DNA from: Xylanibacter ruminicola
GTDB taxonomy: Bacteria; Bacteroidota; Bacteroidia; Bacteroidales; Bacteroidaceae
NCBI RefSeq assembly: GCF_900107775.1
Contig: NZ_FNRF01000002.1
Span: forward strand, 313,129-377,128
Reading direction: 5' to 3'
Length of the DNA stretch: 64,000 nucleotides
This document shows, piece by piece, positions 52,204 to 61,838 of the stretch. Below the pieces are notes generated by a model. The model was not told the origin of the DNA. It was given only the letters and a program-made list of their open reading frames with translations, and did not search any database. Positions within the stretch are counted from its first letter, which is position 1. Each line of letters begins with the position of its first letter. A program made the position numbers and the translations under genes.

Positions 52204-55200
52204 ATGAAAAAAAGACTAACAATGTTTTTGGCCTGTCTTTCCCTTAGCTTTGGAATAGCCTTGGCCCAAACAAATGTTACAGGTACCGTGATCTCTGCTG
52301 AAGACGATCAGCCCGTTATTGGTGCTACCGTTCTTGTTCAGGGACAGAAGTCGGGTACTGTAACTGATGTCAACGGACAGTTCACGCTGAACGTCCCCGC
52401 AGGTAAGAAGATTACCATTAGTTACATTGGTATGACTTCGCAAACATTAACTCCGAAAAACGGTATGACCGTAGTTCTGCAGAACGGTGCTGCCCTGAAG
52501 GAGGTTGTAGTAACAGGTATGCAGAAGGTCGACAAGCGATTGTTTACCGGTTCGAGCACCAAGGTAAGTGCCAGCGATGCAAAGATCGACGGTATGGCCG
52601 ATATCTCGCGTTCGCTCGAGGGTCGTGCCGCTGGTGTAAGCGTGCAGAACGTAACCGGTACCTTTGGTACAGCACCTAAGATTCGCGTACGTGGTGCTAC
52701 GTCAATCTATGGTAACTCAAAGCCACTTTGGGTGGTTGATGGTGTTATCATGGACGATGTGACCGACGTGAGTGCCGACGATCTGTCGTCGGGTGATGCC
52801 AACACACTGATCTCGAGTGCCATTGCAGGTTTGAACTCAGATGATATCGAGTCGTTCGATATTCTGAAGGACGGTTCTGCTACCTCTATCTATGGTGCGC
52901 GCGCGATGGCTGGTGTGATTGTTATCACAACCAAGAAGGGTAAGGCTGGTCAGGCCCGCATCAACTACACCGGTGAGTACACCATGCGCTTGAAGCCCAG
53001 CTACTCTACCTTCAACATCATGAACTCACAGGAGCAGATGTCAATCTATCAGGAGATGCAGCAGAAGGGTTACCTTAACTATGCCGAGCTGGCCAACGCC
53101 GCTTCAAGTGGTGTTTATGGTAGAATGTACCAGATGATTGGCGAGTACGATCCTGTAACCGGACAGTATGCATTGCCCAACACACTCGAGGCCCGTGCCG
53201 ATTATCTGCGCCAGGCCGAGTATCGCAATACCGACTGGTTCGACGAGCTGTTCTCTAATTCAATCCAGCACAACCACTCTGTAAGTATCTCTACAGGTAC
53301 CGATCGTGCACAGACTTATGCTTCTGTATCAGTCATGGCCGATCCAGGATGGACCAAGCAGTCGCAGGTTCAGCGTTATACCGCTAACCTCAACAATAGC
53401 TTCAACATCTCAAAGCAGCTCACCTTTAATATGATTGCCAACGCCAGCTATCGTAAGCAGCGTGCGCCTGGTACGCTGAATGCCGAGACCGACGTGGTAT
53501 CGGGTGCTATCAACCGTTCGTTCGATATCAACCCATATTCGTACGCTTTGAACACAAGCCGTGCGCTCGATCCTAACGAGTTCTACACACGCAGCTATGC
53601 GCCTTTTAACATTCTGCATGAGCTGGATAACAACTACATCGACCTGGATGTGTTTGATATCCGCGTACAGGGCGAGCTGAAGTACAAGCCCATCCGTCAG
53701 GTAGAGCTGGGCGTACTGGGAGCATTCAAGTTCAACCAGTCTACCCAGAACCACAATATCCTCGACGATTCTAACCAGGCTCAGGCCTATCGTGCGATGG
53801 CTACTACTACCATCCGTAACAACAACCGCTATCTGTACACCGACCCCGACGATATGTTCGCCACACCAGTGAGCATCCTGCCCAACGGTGGTATCTACAA
53901 CAAGACTACCAACAAGATGGGTGCATGGGATTTCCGTGCTACAGCCAGCTACAACGACGTATATAACAACGACCACATTGTTAACCTGTATGCAGGTTTG
54001 GAGGTGAATAGCATCGACCGTACCCGCGACTGGTTCCGTGGTTGGGGTATGCAGTATTCGCTCGGCGAGATTCCTAACTACGCCTACGAGGTGTTCAAGA
54101 AGGCTGCCGAGGATAACTCTAACTACTTCACACTGTCGAACACTCACGAGCGCCGTGCTGCCTTCTTCGGCACAGCCACTTACTCTTGGAAGGGTCGTTA
54201 CACCGTTAACGGTACCATCCGTTACGAGGGTACCAACCGTCTGGGTAAAGCTTCTAGCGCCCGCTGGTTGCCTACATGGAACGTTTCTGGTGCATGGAAT
54301 GCCCACGAGGAGTCTTGGTTCCAGAAGACCTTCAACCACGTTCTTACCACAGCTACCCTGAAGGCTTCGTACTCACTGACTGCTGAGAGTGGTCCATCAT
54401 GGGTTACCAACTCGCTGCCAGTTATCTCAAGCTATAACCCCTGGCGTCCATCAGCTGGTCTGCGTGAGAGCGGACTGAAGGAAGAGGACCGCGCCAACGG
54501 CGACCTGACCTTCGAGAAGAAGCACGAGCTTAACCTCGGTGTTCAGTTAGGTTTCTTCAACAACCGTGTTAACTTCGAGCTCGACTGGTATCGTCGTAAC
54601 AACTACGACCTGATTGGTATCGTCAACACTCAGATGGGTGGCACCAAGTATGGTAACGTTGCTTCGATGAAGTCGCGTGGTGTCGAGATGTCGCTCTCTG
54701 TAACTCCTATTAAGACCGAGAACTTCAGCTGGACTTCGAATTTCATCTACTCGCACACTCACAACGAGGTTACCGAGCTTGAGAACCACCAGCGTGTTAT
54801 CGACCTTGTGAGCGGTACCGGTTTCGCCTTGGAGGGCTATCCCGTACGTTCGCTGTTCTCAATCCCATTCCGTGGTCTGAACAACGAGGGTATCCCAACC
54901 TTCCTTGATCAGAACGGCGAGATTACTTCTACCGGCATCTACTTCCAGACTCGCGACAAGGAGAAGCTTGGCTTCCTGGAGTATTCTGGTTCTGTTGATC
55001 CAACCGATGTAGGTTCGTTCGGTAACATCTTTAAGTATAAGGGCATCACCCTGAATGTGTTTGTTACTTACAGCTTTGGTAACGTGGTACGTCTCGACCC
55101 TGTGTTCAAGAACGAGTACAACGACCTGAACTCAATGCCTAAGGAGTTTGCTAACCGTTGGGTTGTTCCTGGCGACGAGAATGTAACCACCATCCCTGTT

Positions 55201-55515
55201 ATTGCCTCTAAGCGTCAGAACCGTAACGACAGCGATCTGAGCTATGCTTACAATGCTTACAATTACTCAACCGAGCGTATTGCCAAGGGTGACTTCATCC
55301 GCATGAAGGAGATTTCGCTGGGTTACGAGTTCCCCAAGAAGCTTGTTGAGCCTATGAAGCTTAACAGCCTCTCGCTCAAGCTGCAGGCCACCAACCTGTT
55401 CCTGATCTATGCCGACAAGAAGCTCAACGGTCAGGATCCTGAGTTCTACAACACCGGTGGTGTGGCAGTTCCTATGCCTAAGCAGTTCACACTCACACTG
55501 CGCCTGGGCATGTAA
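52204..55515 (+). CDS. SusC/RagA family TonB-dependent transporter
   Basis: 1103 residues. Signal peptide, CarboxypepD_reg-like domain (VTGTVISAEDDQPVIGATVLVQG, to about 100), TonB-box region ALKEVVVTG near 98, plug domain with IRVRGATSIYGNSKPLWVVDGV, and a long C-terminal barrel ending TLTLRLGM. SusC-type proteins import substrates (glycans, peptides, chelates) across the outer membrane with a SusD lid and TonB energy. The substrate cannot be told from the sequence. No ECF-sigma, HTCS or SusR-type regulator is adjacent, and no glycoside hydrolase is in the locus. Confidence 0.96.
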   Translation: MKKRLTMFLACLSLSFGIALAQTNVTGTVISAEDDQPVIGATVLVQGQKSGTVTDVNGQFTLNVPAGKKITISYIGMTSQTLTPKNGMTVVLQNGAALKEVVVTGMQKVDKRLFTGSSTKVSASDAKIDGMADISRSLEGRAAGVSVQNVTGTFGTAPKIRVRGATSIYGNSKPLWVVDGVIMDDVTDVSADDLSSGDANTLISSAIAGLNSDDIESFDILKDGSATSIYGARAMAGVIVITTKKGKAGQARINYTGEYTMRLKPSYSTFNIMNSQEQMSIYQEMQQKGYLNYAELANAASSGVYGRMYQMIGEYDPVTGQYALPNTLEARADYLRQAEYRNTDWFDELFSNSIQHNHSVSISTGTDRAQTYASVSVMADPGWTKQSQVQRYTANLNNSFNISKQLTFNMIANASYRKQRAPGTLNAETDVVSGAINRSFDINPYSYALNTSRALDPNEFYTRSYAPFNILHELDNNYIDLDVFDIRVQGELKYKPIRQVELGVLGAFKFNQSTQNHNILDDSNQAQAYRAMATTTIRNNNRYLYTDPDDMFATPVSILPNGGIYNKTTNKMGAWDFRATASYNDVYNNDHIVNLYAGLEVNSIDRTRDWFRGWGMQYSLGEIPNYAYEVFKKAAEDNSNYFTLSNTHERRAAFFGTATYSWKGRYTVNGTIRYEGTNRLGKASSARWLPTWNVSGAWNAHEESWFQKTFNHVLTTATLKASYSLTAESGPSWVTNSLPVISSYNPWRPSAGLRESGLKEEDRANGDLTFEKKHELNLGVQLGFFNNRVNFELDWYRRNNYDLIGIVNTQMGGTKYGNVASMKSRGVEMSLSVTPIKTENFSWTSNFIYSHTHNEVTELENHQRVIDLVSGTGFALEGYPVRSLFSIPFRGLNNEGIPTFLDQNGEITSTGIYFQTRDKEKLGFLEYSGSVDPTDVGSFGNIFKYKGITLNVFVTYSFGNVVRLDPVFKNEYNDLNSMPKEFANRWVVPGDENVTTIPVIASKRQNRNDSDLSYAYNAYNYSTERIAKGDFIRMKEISLGYEFPKKLVEPMKLNSLSLKLQATNLFLIYADKKLNGQDPEFYNTGGVAVPMPKQFTLTLRLGM

Positions 55516-55556
55516 TAGCAATGTAATAACAGATAACACGAAAAAGAATATAAACA

Positions 55557-57221
55557 ATGAAGAAATATATAGGATTATGCATCGTAGCCTTGAGCGTGGG
55601 ACTGACGTCGTGCGGCGACTTCCTTGATAAGTTGCCCGACAACCGTACCGAGGCAAATACGACCGAAAAGATTCAGAAGTTGTTGGTGGCTGCTTATCCC
55701 ACCCACGACCACATGGCATTTACCGAATATGCATCCGACAATGTGGATGAGATTATCAGCAATGCCTCGTATAAGGACCGTTTCACCGAGGAGTGCTACG
55801 GTTGGGTAGATATGACCGAGACCAACAACCAGAGCACTCGCAGCTACTGGATGGACCTTTACCAGTGCATCGAGACTGCCAACCTGGCACTCGAGGGTAT
55901 CGAGAGCATGGGTGGTGCCACCTCGCAGACACTTCGCGAGATGCAGGCCGAGGCCCTGCTGTGCCGCGCTTACGCTCACTTTATGCTGGTTAACCTGTTT
56001 GCACCTCATTACGATGCTAACAACGCCAATGCCATGGGTATTTCGTATGTTACCGCCTCTGAGACTCAGCTTAACCCACAGTACCAGCGCGAAACCGTGC
56101 TCGAGAACTACAAGCACATTGCCGACGACCTGGAGAAGGCTCTGCCCAATGTAGGCGACAGCTACTATCAGGTGCCCAAGTACCACTTTAATAAGAATGC
56201 AGCTTATGCTTTTGCATCGCGTTTCTACCTGTATTACGAGAAGTACGACAAGGTGATTGAGTGTGCCGACAAGGTGCTGGGAACCAACCCTGTAACCATG
56301 CTGCGCGACTGGGACGTGCTGAACACCATGCCCGATGGTTCTGCCTCACAGCAGGATCCAACAGCCAACCACGTGATTGCACCTACACTCAACTGCAACC
56401 TTCTGTTGCTCACGTCGTTCTCTAATCAGCCCCTTTATTTCGGTGGTTGGAGCACTGGTAAGGGCTATACCCACAATGCTTATCTGGCTACCAACGAAAC
56501 CATTGGTGCGCTGGCTAAATACTGGGGTGGCAGCTACAGCTCATTTGCTATGGCCCCCAAGCGCTATACCAGTCGTAACTACTGGTCGCAGTGGCGCCTG
56601 CCTTACCTGTTCGAGGTTACCAACCAGGCAGCTGGTACAGGTTACCGCCACACCGTTTACAACGCCTTTACTGGCGACGAGGTGTTGCTGAACCGTGCCG
56701 AGGCCTATATCATGCAGAAGAACTTCACCAAGGCTGGCGAGGATCTCACCATCTGGATGCGCAACGTGGCTAAGGCTGCCTACCGCGGTTTGGTGGTTAA
56801 CGAGGAGCGCGTAAACAAGTTCATGAACGCCCTCAGCTATGCTTACGATGATAAGAACGGCACACCTAAGGCCAGTCTGACATCATCGCTCAAGAAGCAC
56901 CTGAACCCCAAGTTCACCATCGATGCCGAGGGTTCTTCACAGGAGAACATGATCCAGCTGGTACTGGCATGCCGTCGTTACGACACCCTGCACGAGGGTA
57001 AGCGTTGGTTCGACATCAAGCGCTGGGGTATCGAGATTCCACGTCGTACGATTAATAGCGCTGGTAACCCCGAGGAGATTACCGACTGGCTCACTGTCGA
57101 CGACCCACGTCGTGCCATCCAGATTCCTCAGGAGGTAGTAAGCGCTGGCTATGAGCCAAACCCACGCGACGAGGTTGCTCCAAGCCAAGAATTAATTGAT
57201 AACTGTATAAGGGAGTATTAA
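55557..57221 (+). CDS. SusD/RagB family nutrient-binding lipoprotein
   Basis: 554 residues with lipobox VGLTSC near residue 20 and the SusD pattern: CGDFLDKLPDN N-terminus, TPR-like helices with ETANLALEGIESM and QAEALLCRAYAHFMLVNLF, and the C-terminal RRYDTLHEGKRWFDIKRWG signature. It caps the SusC barrel from the outside. 41 bases after the SusC gene. Confidence 0.95.
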   Translation: MKKYIGLCIVALSVGLTSCGDFLDKLPDNRTEANTTEKIQKLLVAAYPTHDHMAFTEYASDNVDEIISNASYKDRFTEECYGWVDMTETNNQSTRSYWMDLYQCIETANLALEGIESMGGATSQTLREMQAEALLCRAYAHFMLVNLFAPHYDANNANAMGISYVTASETQLNPQYQRETVLENYKHIADDLEKALPNVGDSYYQVPKYHFNKNAAYAFASRFYLYYEKYDKVIECADKVLGTNPVTMLRDWDVLNTMPDGSASQQDPTANHVIAPTLNCNLLLLTSFSNQPLYFGGWSTGKGYTHNAYLATNETIGALAKYWGGSYSSFAMAPKRYTSRNYWSQWRLPYLFEVTNQAAGTGYRHTVYNAFTGDEVLLNRAEAYIMQKNFTKAGEDLTIWMRNVAKAAYRGLVVNEERVNKFMNALSYAYDDKNGTPKASLTSSLKKHLNPKFTIDAEGSSQENMIQLVLACRRYDTLHEGKRWFDIKRWGIEIPRRTINSAGNPEEITDWLTVDDPRRAIQIPQEVVSAGYEPNPRDEVAPSQELIDNCIREY

Positions 57222-57224
57222 ACT

Positions 57225-58181
57225 ATGAAGAAGTATATTTATTACATCATACCCATGATGCTGTTGTCGCTGACACTGACATCATGCAGTGAGGACGGCT
57301 TGAGTTCAACCAGCGTCATCACTACCGACAGCTACACCAAGAACGAGTTCGACAAGTGGCTGGAAGAGAACTATCGCAAGCCTTATAACATCGATTTCAA
57401 GTATCGTTACGAGGAGATCGAGAGCGATCTTAACTACTATACCGTGCCAGCGCAGCTCGAAGGATCTATCAAGATGGCCCACCTGGTAAAGTATCTGTGT
57501 ATCGAGACCTATAACGAGGTGGCTGGCATCGAGTTCACACGTTCTTACTTCCCCAAGATGTTCTTCCTGAGCGGTGTGTGGGAGTATGAGAATAACGGTT
57601 CAATCGTGCTGGGTACCGCCGAGGGTGGTAAGAAGATTATTCTGCACGGTATTAACTTCCTCGACAATGTGCTTGCCGGCAGTTATGGTGGTTATACACC
57701 CACCGAGGGCTTGAACCACTACTTCCTCAAGACCATCCATCACGAGTTTACTCACATTTTGAATCAGACTCGCGACTATCCTACATCGTTCCGTCAGGTA
57801 ACACCTTCGTCGTATGTTAGCGATAGCCAGTTCTCTGAGCCTTATCGTAGCGCTTACCTCAAGCGTGGTTTTGTTACGGCCTATGCTCAGACCAACTCTA
57901 ACGAGGACTTTGCCGAGATGGTTTCGATGTACGTTACACACGATGCCGATTGGTGGGAAAACCTGCTGAAGAGTGCCGAGACAACATGGTCGGAAGATCC
58001 AGATCAGGCCGAGACCGGTCGTGTGCTCATCGAGCAGAAGCTCGACATCGTTCGCGAGTATATGTTCAGCACCTGGAATATCGATATTGACCAGCTGCGT
58101 AGCACCATTCTGCGCCGCCAGAGCAATGTCATGGCTGGCCACGTAGATCTGATGGATCTCACCGTAAATTCACAAAATTAA
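57225..58181 (+). CDS. Substrate import-associated zinc metallohydrolase lipoprotein
   Basis: 318 residues. Lipobox LTLTSC near residue 21, then a metallohydrolase-like domain with HEFTH at 173-177 in TIHHEFTHILNQ and a downstream acidic ligand in NEDFAEMVSMYV. This matches the HExxH lipoprotein family that is coded beside SusC/SusD pairs. Presumably it processes the imported substrate at the cell surface; peptidase activity is unproven. 3-base gap after SusD and 18-base gap before the next gene. Confidence 0.9.
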   Translation: MKKYIYYIIPMMLLSLTLTSCSEDGLSSTSVITTDSYTKNEFDKWLEENYRKPYNIDFKYRYEEIESDLNYYTVPAQLEGSIKMAHLVKYLCIETYNEVAGIEFTRSYFPKMFFLSGVWEYENNGSIVLGTAEGGKKIILHGINFLDNVLAGSYGGYTPTEGLNHYFLKTIHHEFTHILNQTRDYPTSFRQVTPSSYVSDSQFSEPYRSAYLKRGFVTAYAQTNSNEDFAEMVSMYVTHDADWWENLLKSAETTWSEDPDQAETGRVLIEQKLDIVREYMFSTWNIDIDQLRSTILRRQSNVMAGHVDLMDLTVNSQN

Positions 58182-58183
58182 TC

Positions 58184-58190
58184 AAGGAGG
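58184..58190 (+). promoter_or_regulatory. Strong Shine-Dalgarno AAGGAGG before the DUF4302 gene
   Basis: Perfect anti-16S complement 9 bases before the ATG at 58200; rare in this window. Confidence 0.7.
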
Positions 58191-58199
58191 ATCATTTTT

Positions 58200-59717
58200 A
58201 TGAAAAATAAGATATTAGCATATTTGCTCTTGATGATGCCAGCACTGCTCGCAACATCATGTTTGAAGGATCAGGACAACCTGTTCGAAAAGTCGGCCTC
58301 GCTCCGCGTGTCAGAGTATCTCAGCAATACCAAGCGCGTGTTAACCAGCTCTGAACACGGATGGGCGCTCGATTTCTTCCCCGATCGTAAGCAGAGTTAC
58401 GGTGGTTATTCATATACCCTGAAGTTCACCGACCAGACCGTTGAGGTGTGCAGCGAGATCTCTAACGATCTCACATATACCGAGACCTCTACCTACAGCC
58501 TCGACAACGAGGACGGACCTGTTATCGCGTTCGATACCTATAATAATATCTTCCACTTCTTCTCTACACCTAGCAGTGGTAGCGGAGCCGGTGGCTACGA
58601 GGCCTACGATGGCGATTTTATCTTTATCATCATGGATATCAGCGACGATGAGAACACCATCACCCTCAAGGGTGTCCGCTCGGGCAACATCCTCTACATG
58701 CACCGCATCAGCGAGAGCATCGTAGATTATCAGCTGCGCCTGAACAACTTTGTCAACAACCTGGTGTTCGACCTGGCTACTGCCGAGATCGACGGTCAGA
58801 AGTATGTGGTGAACATCCTTGCCGACGACCGTATGATCGTGATTGGCAAGCCTGGTAGTGGCGAGGAGGATATCGAGGTGCCTTTCTGCTTCGATAGCGA
58901 TGGTATCTCGCTCTACAAGCCTGTAACCATCGGCGAGAAAGAGGTTCGTGTGTTCAAGTACGACGAGCCCAACGGTGCATTTGTTTCGCAGGAGGACAAC
59001 AGCGTGGTATTCTATGGTCAGCTCAGCCCTTCGATAGTTATCAACAATATCGGCGACAAGATTACATCGGGTAACGCTGCTGCCGAGCTGAAGTACACAT
59101 TTAATCTGGCCGACCGATTCACTTACACACCAACAGCCGACTGGATTAATGTAAAGGCCGAGGGTAACAGCTTAACCATCAGCCTGGCTGCCAACACCAC
59201 TGGCACTCCCCGCTCGGGAGCCATCGAGGTGGCTGGTAATGGCGAGAAGGCTATGATTAGCGTTACTCAGATCGAGGTGGCCGACCTGCTGGGCAACTAC
59301 ACCGTAAATGGTTTGGATAGCGATAATCAGGCTGTGGCCGACCCCGCTACCATTACTACCAACGGCGCCTTCTACACACTTACCATCCACTATGGCAGCT
59401 ATCCACAGACTGTCAAGATGTTGTGGAATGCCGACGAGGGACGTTTCGAAATCCCATCAGCACAGGCCACAGGTACCATCGGTCAGTACAGCATTTGGCT
59501 CACCTTCCTTAACGCTGCTTCGGGCACCTGGACGGCTGCAAATACCGGCTATACAGCTTACCTCGTACCCACAATAGCCAGCGATGGTAAGGTGAACCTG
59601 CTGCTTGGTGGTAGCTATGGTACCTATAACATCGACTGCCTAGGCTTCGGTACAACCCTCAGTGGTACCGATTACTTCTACGATTACTATGCAGATCCCG
59701 TATTTATTAAAAAGTAA
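58200..59717 (+). CDS. DUF4302 family lipoprotein with BACON-like domain
   Basis: 505 residues. Lipobox LLATSC near 21, DUF4302 domain (SEHGWALDFFPDRKQSYGGYSYTLKF onwards), a BACON-like beta domain (FTYTPTADWINVKAEGNSLTISLAANTTGTPRSGAIEV near 300-350), and a C-terminal beta domain. DUF4302 proteins occur in the same loci as the zinc metallohydrolase lipoprotein. Probably a surface substrate-binding protein. The strong Shine-Dalgarno fixes the start. Confidence 0.88.
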   Translation: MKNKILAYLLLMMPALLATSCLKDQDNLFEKSASLRVSEYLSNTKRVLTSSEHGWALDFFPDRKQSYGGYSYTLKFTDQTVEVCSEISNDLTYTETSTYSLDNEDGPVIAFDTYNNIFHFFSTPSSGSGAGGYEAYDGDFIFIIMDISDDENTITLKGVRSGNILYMHRISESIVDYQLRLNNFVNNLVFDLATAEIDGQKYVVNILADDRMIVIGKPGSGEEDIEVPFCFDSDGISLYKPVTIGEKEVRVFKYDEPNGAFVSQEDNSVVFYGQLSPSIVINNIGDKITSGNAAAELKYTFNLADRFTYTPTADWINVKAEGNSLTISLAANTTGTPRSGAIEVAGNGEKAMISVTQIEVADLLGNYTVNGLDSDNQAVADPATITTNGAFYTLTIHYGSYPQTVKMLWNADEGRFEIPSAQATGTIGQYSIWLTFLNAASGTWTAANTGYTAYLVPTIASDGKVNLLLGGSYGTYNIDCLGFGTTLSGTDYFYDYYADPVFIKK

Positions 59718-59731
59718 GAATCATTAGCATT

Positions 59732-60808
59732 ATGAAAAAGATAATTAGTTTAGTAGCTTTGCTGGCCGGCATTGTTTTCGTTACCTCGTGTAGCAGCGAT
59801 GATGCCAGCTATGTACCCACACCAAAGCTCGAGATAAAGAGTGCCCAGGTGCTGTTCGATGCCGAGGGTGGCGATGGTAGCATCGTACTTAATACCACTG
59901 GTACCGTTACCGCTACCACCGATGCCAGCTGGCTTTCGCTTGCTGTACAAGGCAACACCGTTACAGTTACTGCCAATCCCAACATCACTCTTAATGGCCG
60001 TTCGGCAGTTATCAATCTTGCTTCGGGCGATACCCAGGCACAGGTAACCGCCACACAGAAGGGTAGTATATATGGACTTTATTCCGACCTGGATTTGAAG
60101 TTCGACGACGCTGCACGTTCGCTCAGCATTTCTATCGACCACCCTTCAACTGTGCAGCTCAAAAGTCTTGACAGCTGGATTGAGGCATCGTTCAACGAAG
60201 CCACCGATCAGATCGACATTCAGGTGGCTGAGAACAAGTCAGGCTGGCGCCGTTCGGGCAAGCTCGTTGTTGAAACTGCTGGTTTGCGCGACACCCTCAA
60301 AATCACTCAATTCGAATTCCTGAATGATATCCAGGGCACCTATCTCCTGGTTTACCAGAGCAATGGGCAGTGGGTTTACACCACGGTTGACCTCTCTCGC
60401 ACCAACGATAGCAATGGCGGTCAGATCACCTTCCTCAGTGGTTCTTATGCCGCTAATGGCTTTACCATCCCGGTAGAGTTCAATGTAGCAAACGAGAGCT
60501 TCAGCATCTACAACCTTGCCGAGATGGGTGGTAAATACACCAAGGGTGGGGTAGAGTACGGTGCTATGACCATGGTGATGGGCCTCAGTGCCGACAATAA
60601 GATCTATCGTTTCAACAACGATAAGTTAGCTATTGAGTGTAAGCTTATTGAGGAAGATGGTGCTATCTTGTTTGATATGGTGCCCAACAGCGAGCTCGAT
60701 CCCAAGTACAGCCTCTATGGTCTGCGTATTGGTTACACCACAGGTGGTTATTCCGGTTATGTAGGTGCTGTTGCCACCTTCCCCCAGTGCTATCTGTTGA
60801 AATACTAG
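59732..60808 (+). CDS. Lipoprotein with BACON domains
   Basis: 358 residues. Lipobox VFVTSC near 20, then one clear BACON domain (VLFDAEGGDGSIVLNTTGTVTATTDASWLSLAVQG, to about 110), a second related one (about 115-195), and a C-terminal beta domain resembling the end of the preceding DUF4302 protein. BACON domains are thought to bind carbohydrates or mucin, or to act as spacers at the surface. Last gene of the five-gene locus. Confidence 0.85.
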   Translation: MKKIISLVALLAGIVFVTSCSSDDASYVPTPKLEIKSAQVLFDAEGGDGSIVLNTTGTVTATTDASWLSLAVQGNTVTVTANPNITLNGRSAVINLASGDTQAQVTATQKGSIYGLYSDLDLKFDDAARSLSISIDHPSTVQLKSLDSWIEASFNEATDQIDIQVAENKSGWRRSGKLVVETAGLRDTLKITQFEFLNDIQGTYLLVYQSNGQWVYTTVDLSRTNDSNGGQITFLSGSYAANGFTIPVEFNVANESFSIYNLAEMGGKYTKGGVEYGAMTMVMGLSADNKIYRFNNDKLAIECKLIEEDGAILFDMVPNSELDPKYSLYGLRIGYTTGGYSGYVGAVATFPQCYLLKY

Positions 60809-60832
60809 TTACCCGCGTAACCGCATGATAAA

Positions 60833-60871
60833 AACCGATGCTCTGAATCCTCAGGGCATCGGTTCTTTTTT
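60833..60871 (+). terminator. Intrinsic terminator of the SusCD locus
   Basis: Stem AACCGATGCTCTGA (60833-60846) / TCAGGGCATCGGTT (60851-60864), one G-T pair, 4-base loop, then TTTTTT. Confidence 0.9.
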
Positions 60872-60938
60872 GTTTCCGCGTTTTTTCGTTTTCTTACAAG
60901 GCGCCTACGCCGCTCGGCTATGCCGCTTGGCTTGTCCA

Positions 60939-60955
60939 AGAACTCGTGGTTCTTC
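60939..60955 (-). other. Stem-loop after smalltalk copy 2
   Basis: AAGAAC/GTTCTT stem with a 5-base loop just past the smalltalk stop on the minus strand. No T-run, so termination is uncertain. Confidence 0.4.
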
Positions 60956-60959
60956 GGGG

Positions 60960-61061
60960 CTAAGCCCCGATGCACGATGTCGCGCCCAGTGCCGTTACAA
61001 TCGCTGTCGCAATACTCGCAATCATCTGTACGATAAACTTCAATGTTTCCTTCTTAGTCAT
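60960..61061 (-). CDS. Smalltalk-type small protein, copy 2
   Basis: 33-residue peptide, MTKKETLKF start, IASIATAIVTALG helix and ATSC near residue 30, then IGA. Residues 3-26 are identical to copy 1 (15578-15682), with synonymous third-base differences throughout, so purifying selection on the peptide is visible. It follows the second HU-like gene by 76 bases. Function unknown. Confidence 0.86.
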   Translation of the reverse strand: MTKKETLKFIVQMIASIATAIVTALGATSCIGA

Positions 61062-61066
61062 AATTC

Positions 61067-61107
61067 TTCAATTTTTACATTCTTCCATTTCATAATTTTT
61101 ACATTGG
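61067..61107. repeat. AT-rich string between HU-like and smalltalk genes, module 2
   Basis: AATTTTTACATT units; corresponds to 15695-15727 in module 1. Confidence 0.5.
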
Positions 61108-61118
61108 TAGAGTAGGGC

Positions 61119-61131
61119 GGGGCTAAGCCCC
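61119..61131 (-). other. Stem-loop just after the HU-like stop codon, module 2
   Basis: GGGGC/GCCCC stem with a 3-base TAA loop, 6 bases past the stop, the same position as 15740-15753 in module 1. Confidence 0.6.
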
Positions 61132-61137
61132 AAACCC

Positions 61138-61707
61138 TTAGTCGCCATACGACTCATCCTCGTCGCCATTGTTGCCACCTCCGGTATTGCCTCCGGTGTT
61201 ACCTCCGCCATTGCTTGGCTGATTGCTGCCCTGGCTGTTGCCACCACCGCCACTGTTACTTGGTTTATCCTCCTCGGTCAGCTGTCCTGCAAATGTCTCG
61301 GCATTCACAAACTCAGCCCTTTTGATAAACTCCCTGCTCGAGATGTTGGTCTCAGCCTCCTGGTCGGGCAGGAATCTAATGTGCAGGGCTTTCAGGTTCT
61401 TGGCTGGCGAGAAATCCTCCTTTCTCAGGGCTCCGCCGGGCTCGTTCTCCAAGGTTGTGAAGAAGATGCCCAGACCGTCGATTTTTACTCGTTTCGAGTT
61501 CAGCAGCATCTCCAGCAGACAGCTTCTGAATTTCTCCAGCACTCCGAATACCACGTCGGGGGTGTAGATGCTTCCGTGTTCTGCAATGTGGTTGGCCATC
61601 TTTCGGGTGTTCAGTGTTTCGGTGGTTTTTCCTCGGGCAAACCATTTGCCGTAAATCTTCGAGGTCTTGGTGTTGTTCTGCTTCAGCAGATAAAAAATCT
61701 TTGCCAT
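61138..61707 (-). CDS. HU-like DNA-binding protein with Gly/Asn-rich acidic tail, copy 2
   Basis: 189 residues. HU-like body (MAKIFYLLKQNNTKTSKIYGKWFARG, AEHGSIYTPDVVFGVLEKF, SKRVKIDGLGIFFTTLEN) then a tail of Gly, Asn and Ser ending in DEDESYGD, identical to copy 1. The bodies of the two copies are only distantly similar, while tail, 3' stem-loop, spacer and smalltalk gene are nearly the same. The start ATG 61707 is preferred over the upstream in-frame codon at 61767, since it matches copy 1 and the family. Promoter at 61831-61862. Confidence 0.86.
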   Translation of the reverse strand: MAKIFYLLKQNNTKTSKIYGKWFARGKTTETLNTRKMANHIAEHGSIYTPDVVFGVLEKFRSCLLEMLLNSKRVKIDGLGIFFTTLENEPGGALRKEDFSPAKNLKALHIRFLPDQEAETNISSREFIKRAEFVNAETFAGQLTEEDKPSNSGGGGNSQGSNQPSNGGGNTGGNTGGGNNGDEDESYGD

Positions 61708-61811
61708 AATGTTGTGTGTTTTAATTTTTAAAATGGTTAATAATAAAGGGTGGTTTGTGTCTCTCAAAAGTTGTGCGCGCTTTGTTTTTGATTAACGTTG
61801 CAAGGGAAGTG

Positions 61812-61838
61812 TATCTTTCTTAATGCACTGCAAAGGTA
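61812..61838. promoter_or_regulatory. Inverted -7-like boxes at the HU-like transcription start, module 2
   Basis: TATCTTTC (61812-61819), 11 bases, CAAAGGTA (61831-61838): same geometry as 16469-16495. Confidence 0.5.
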
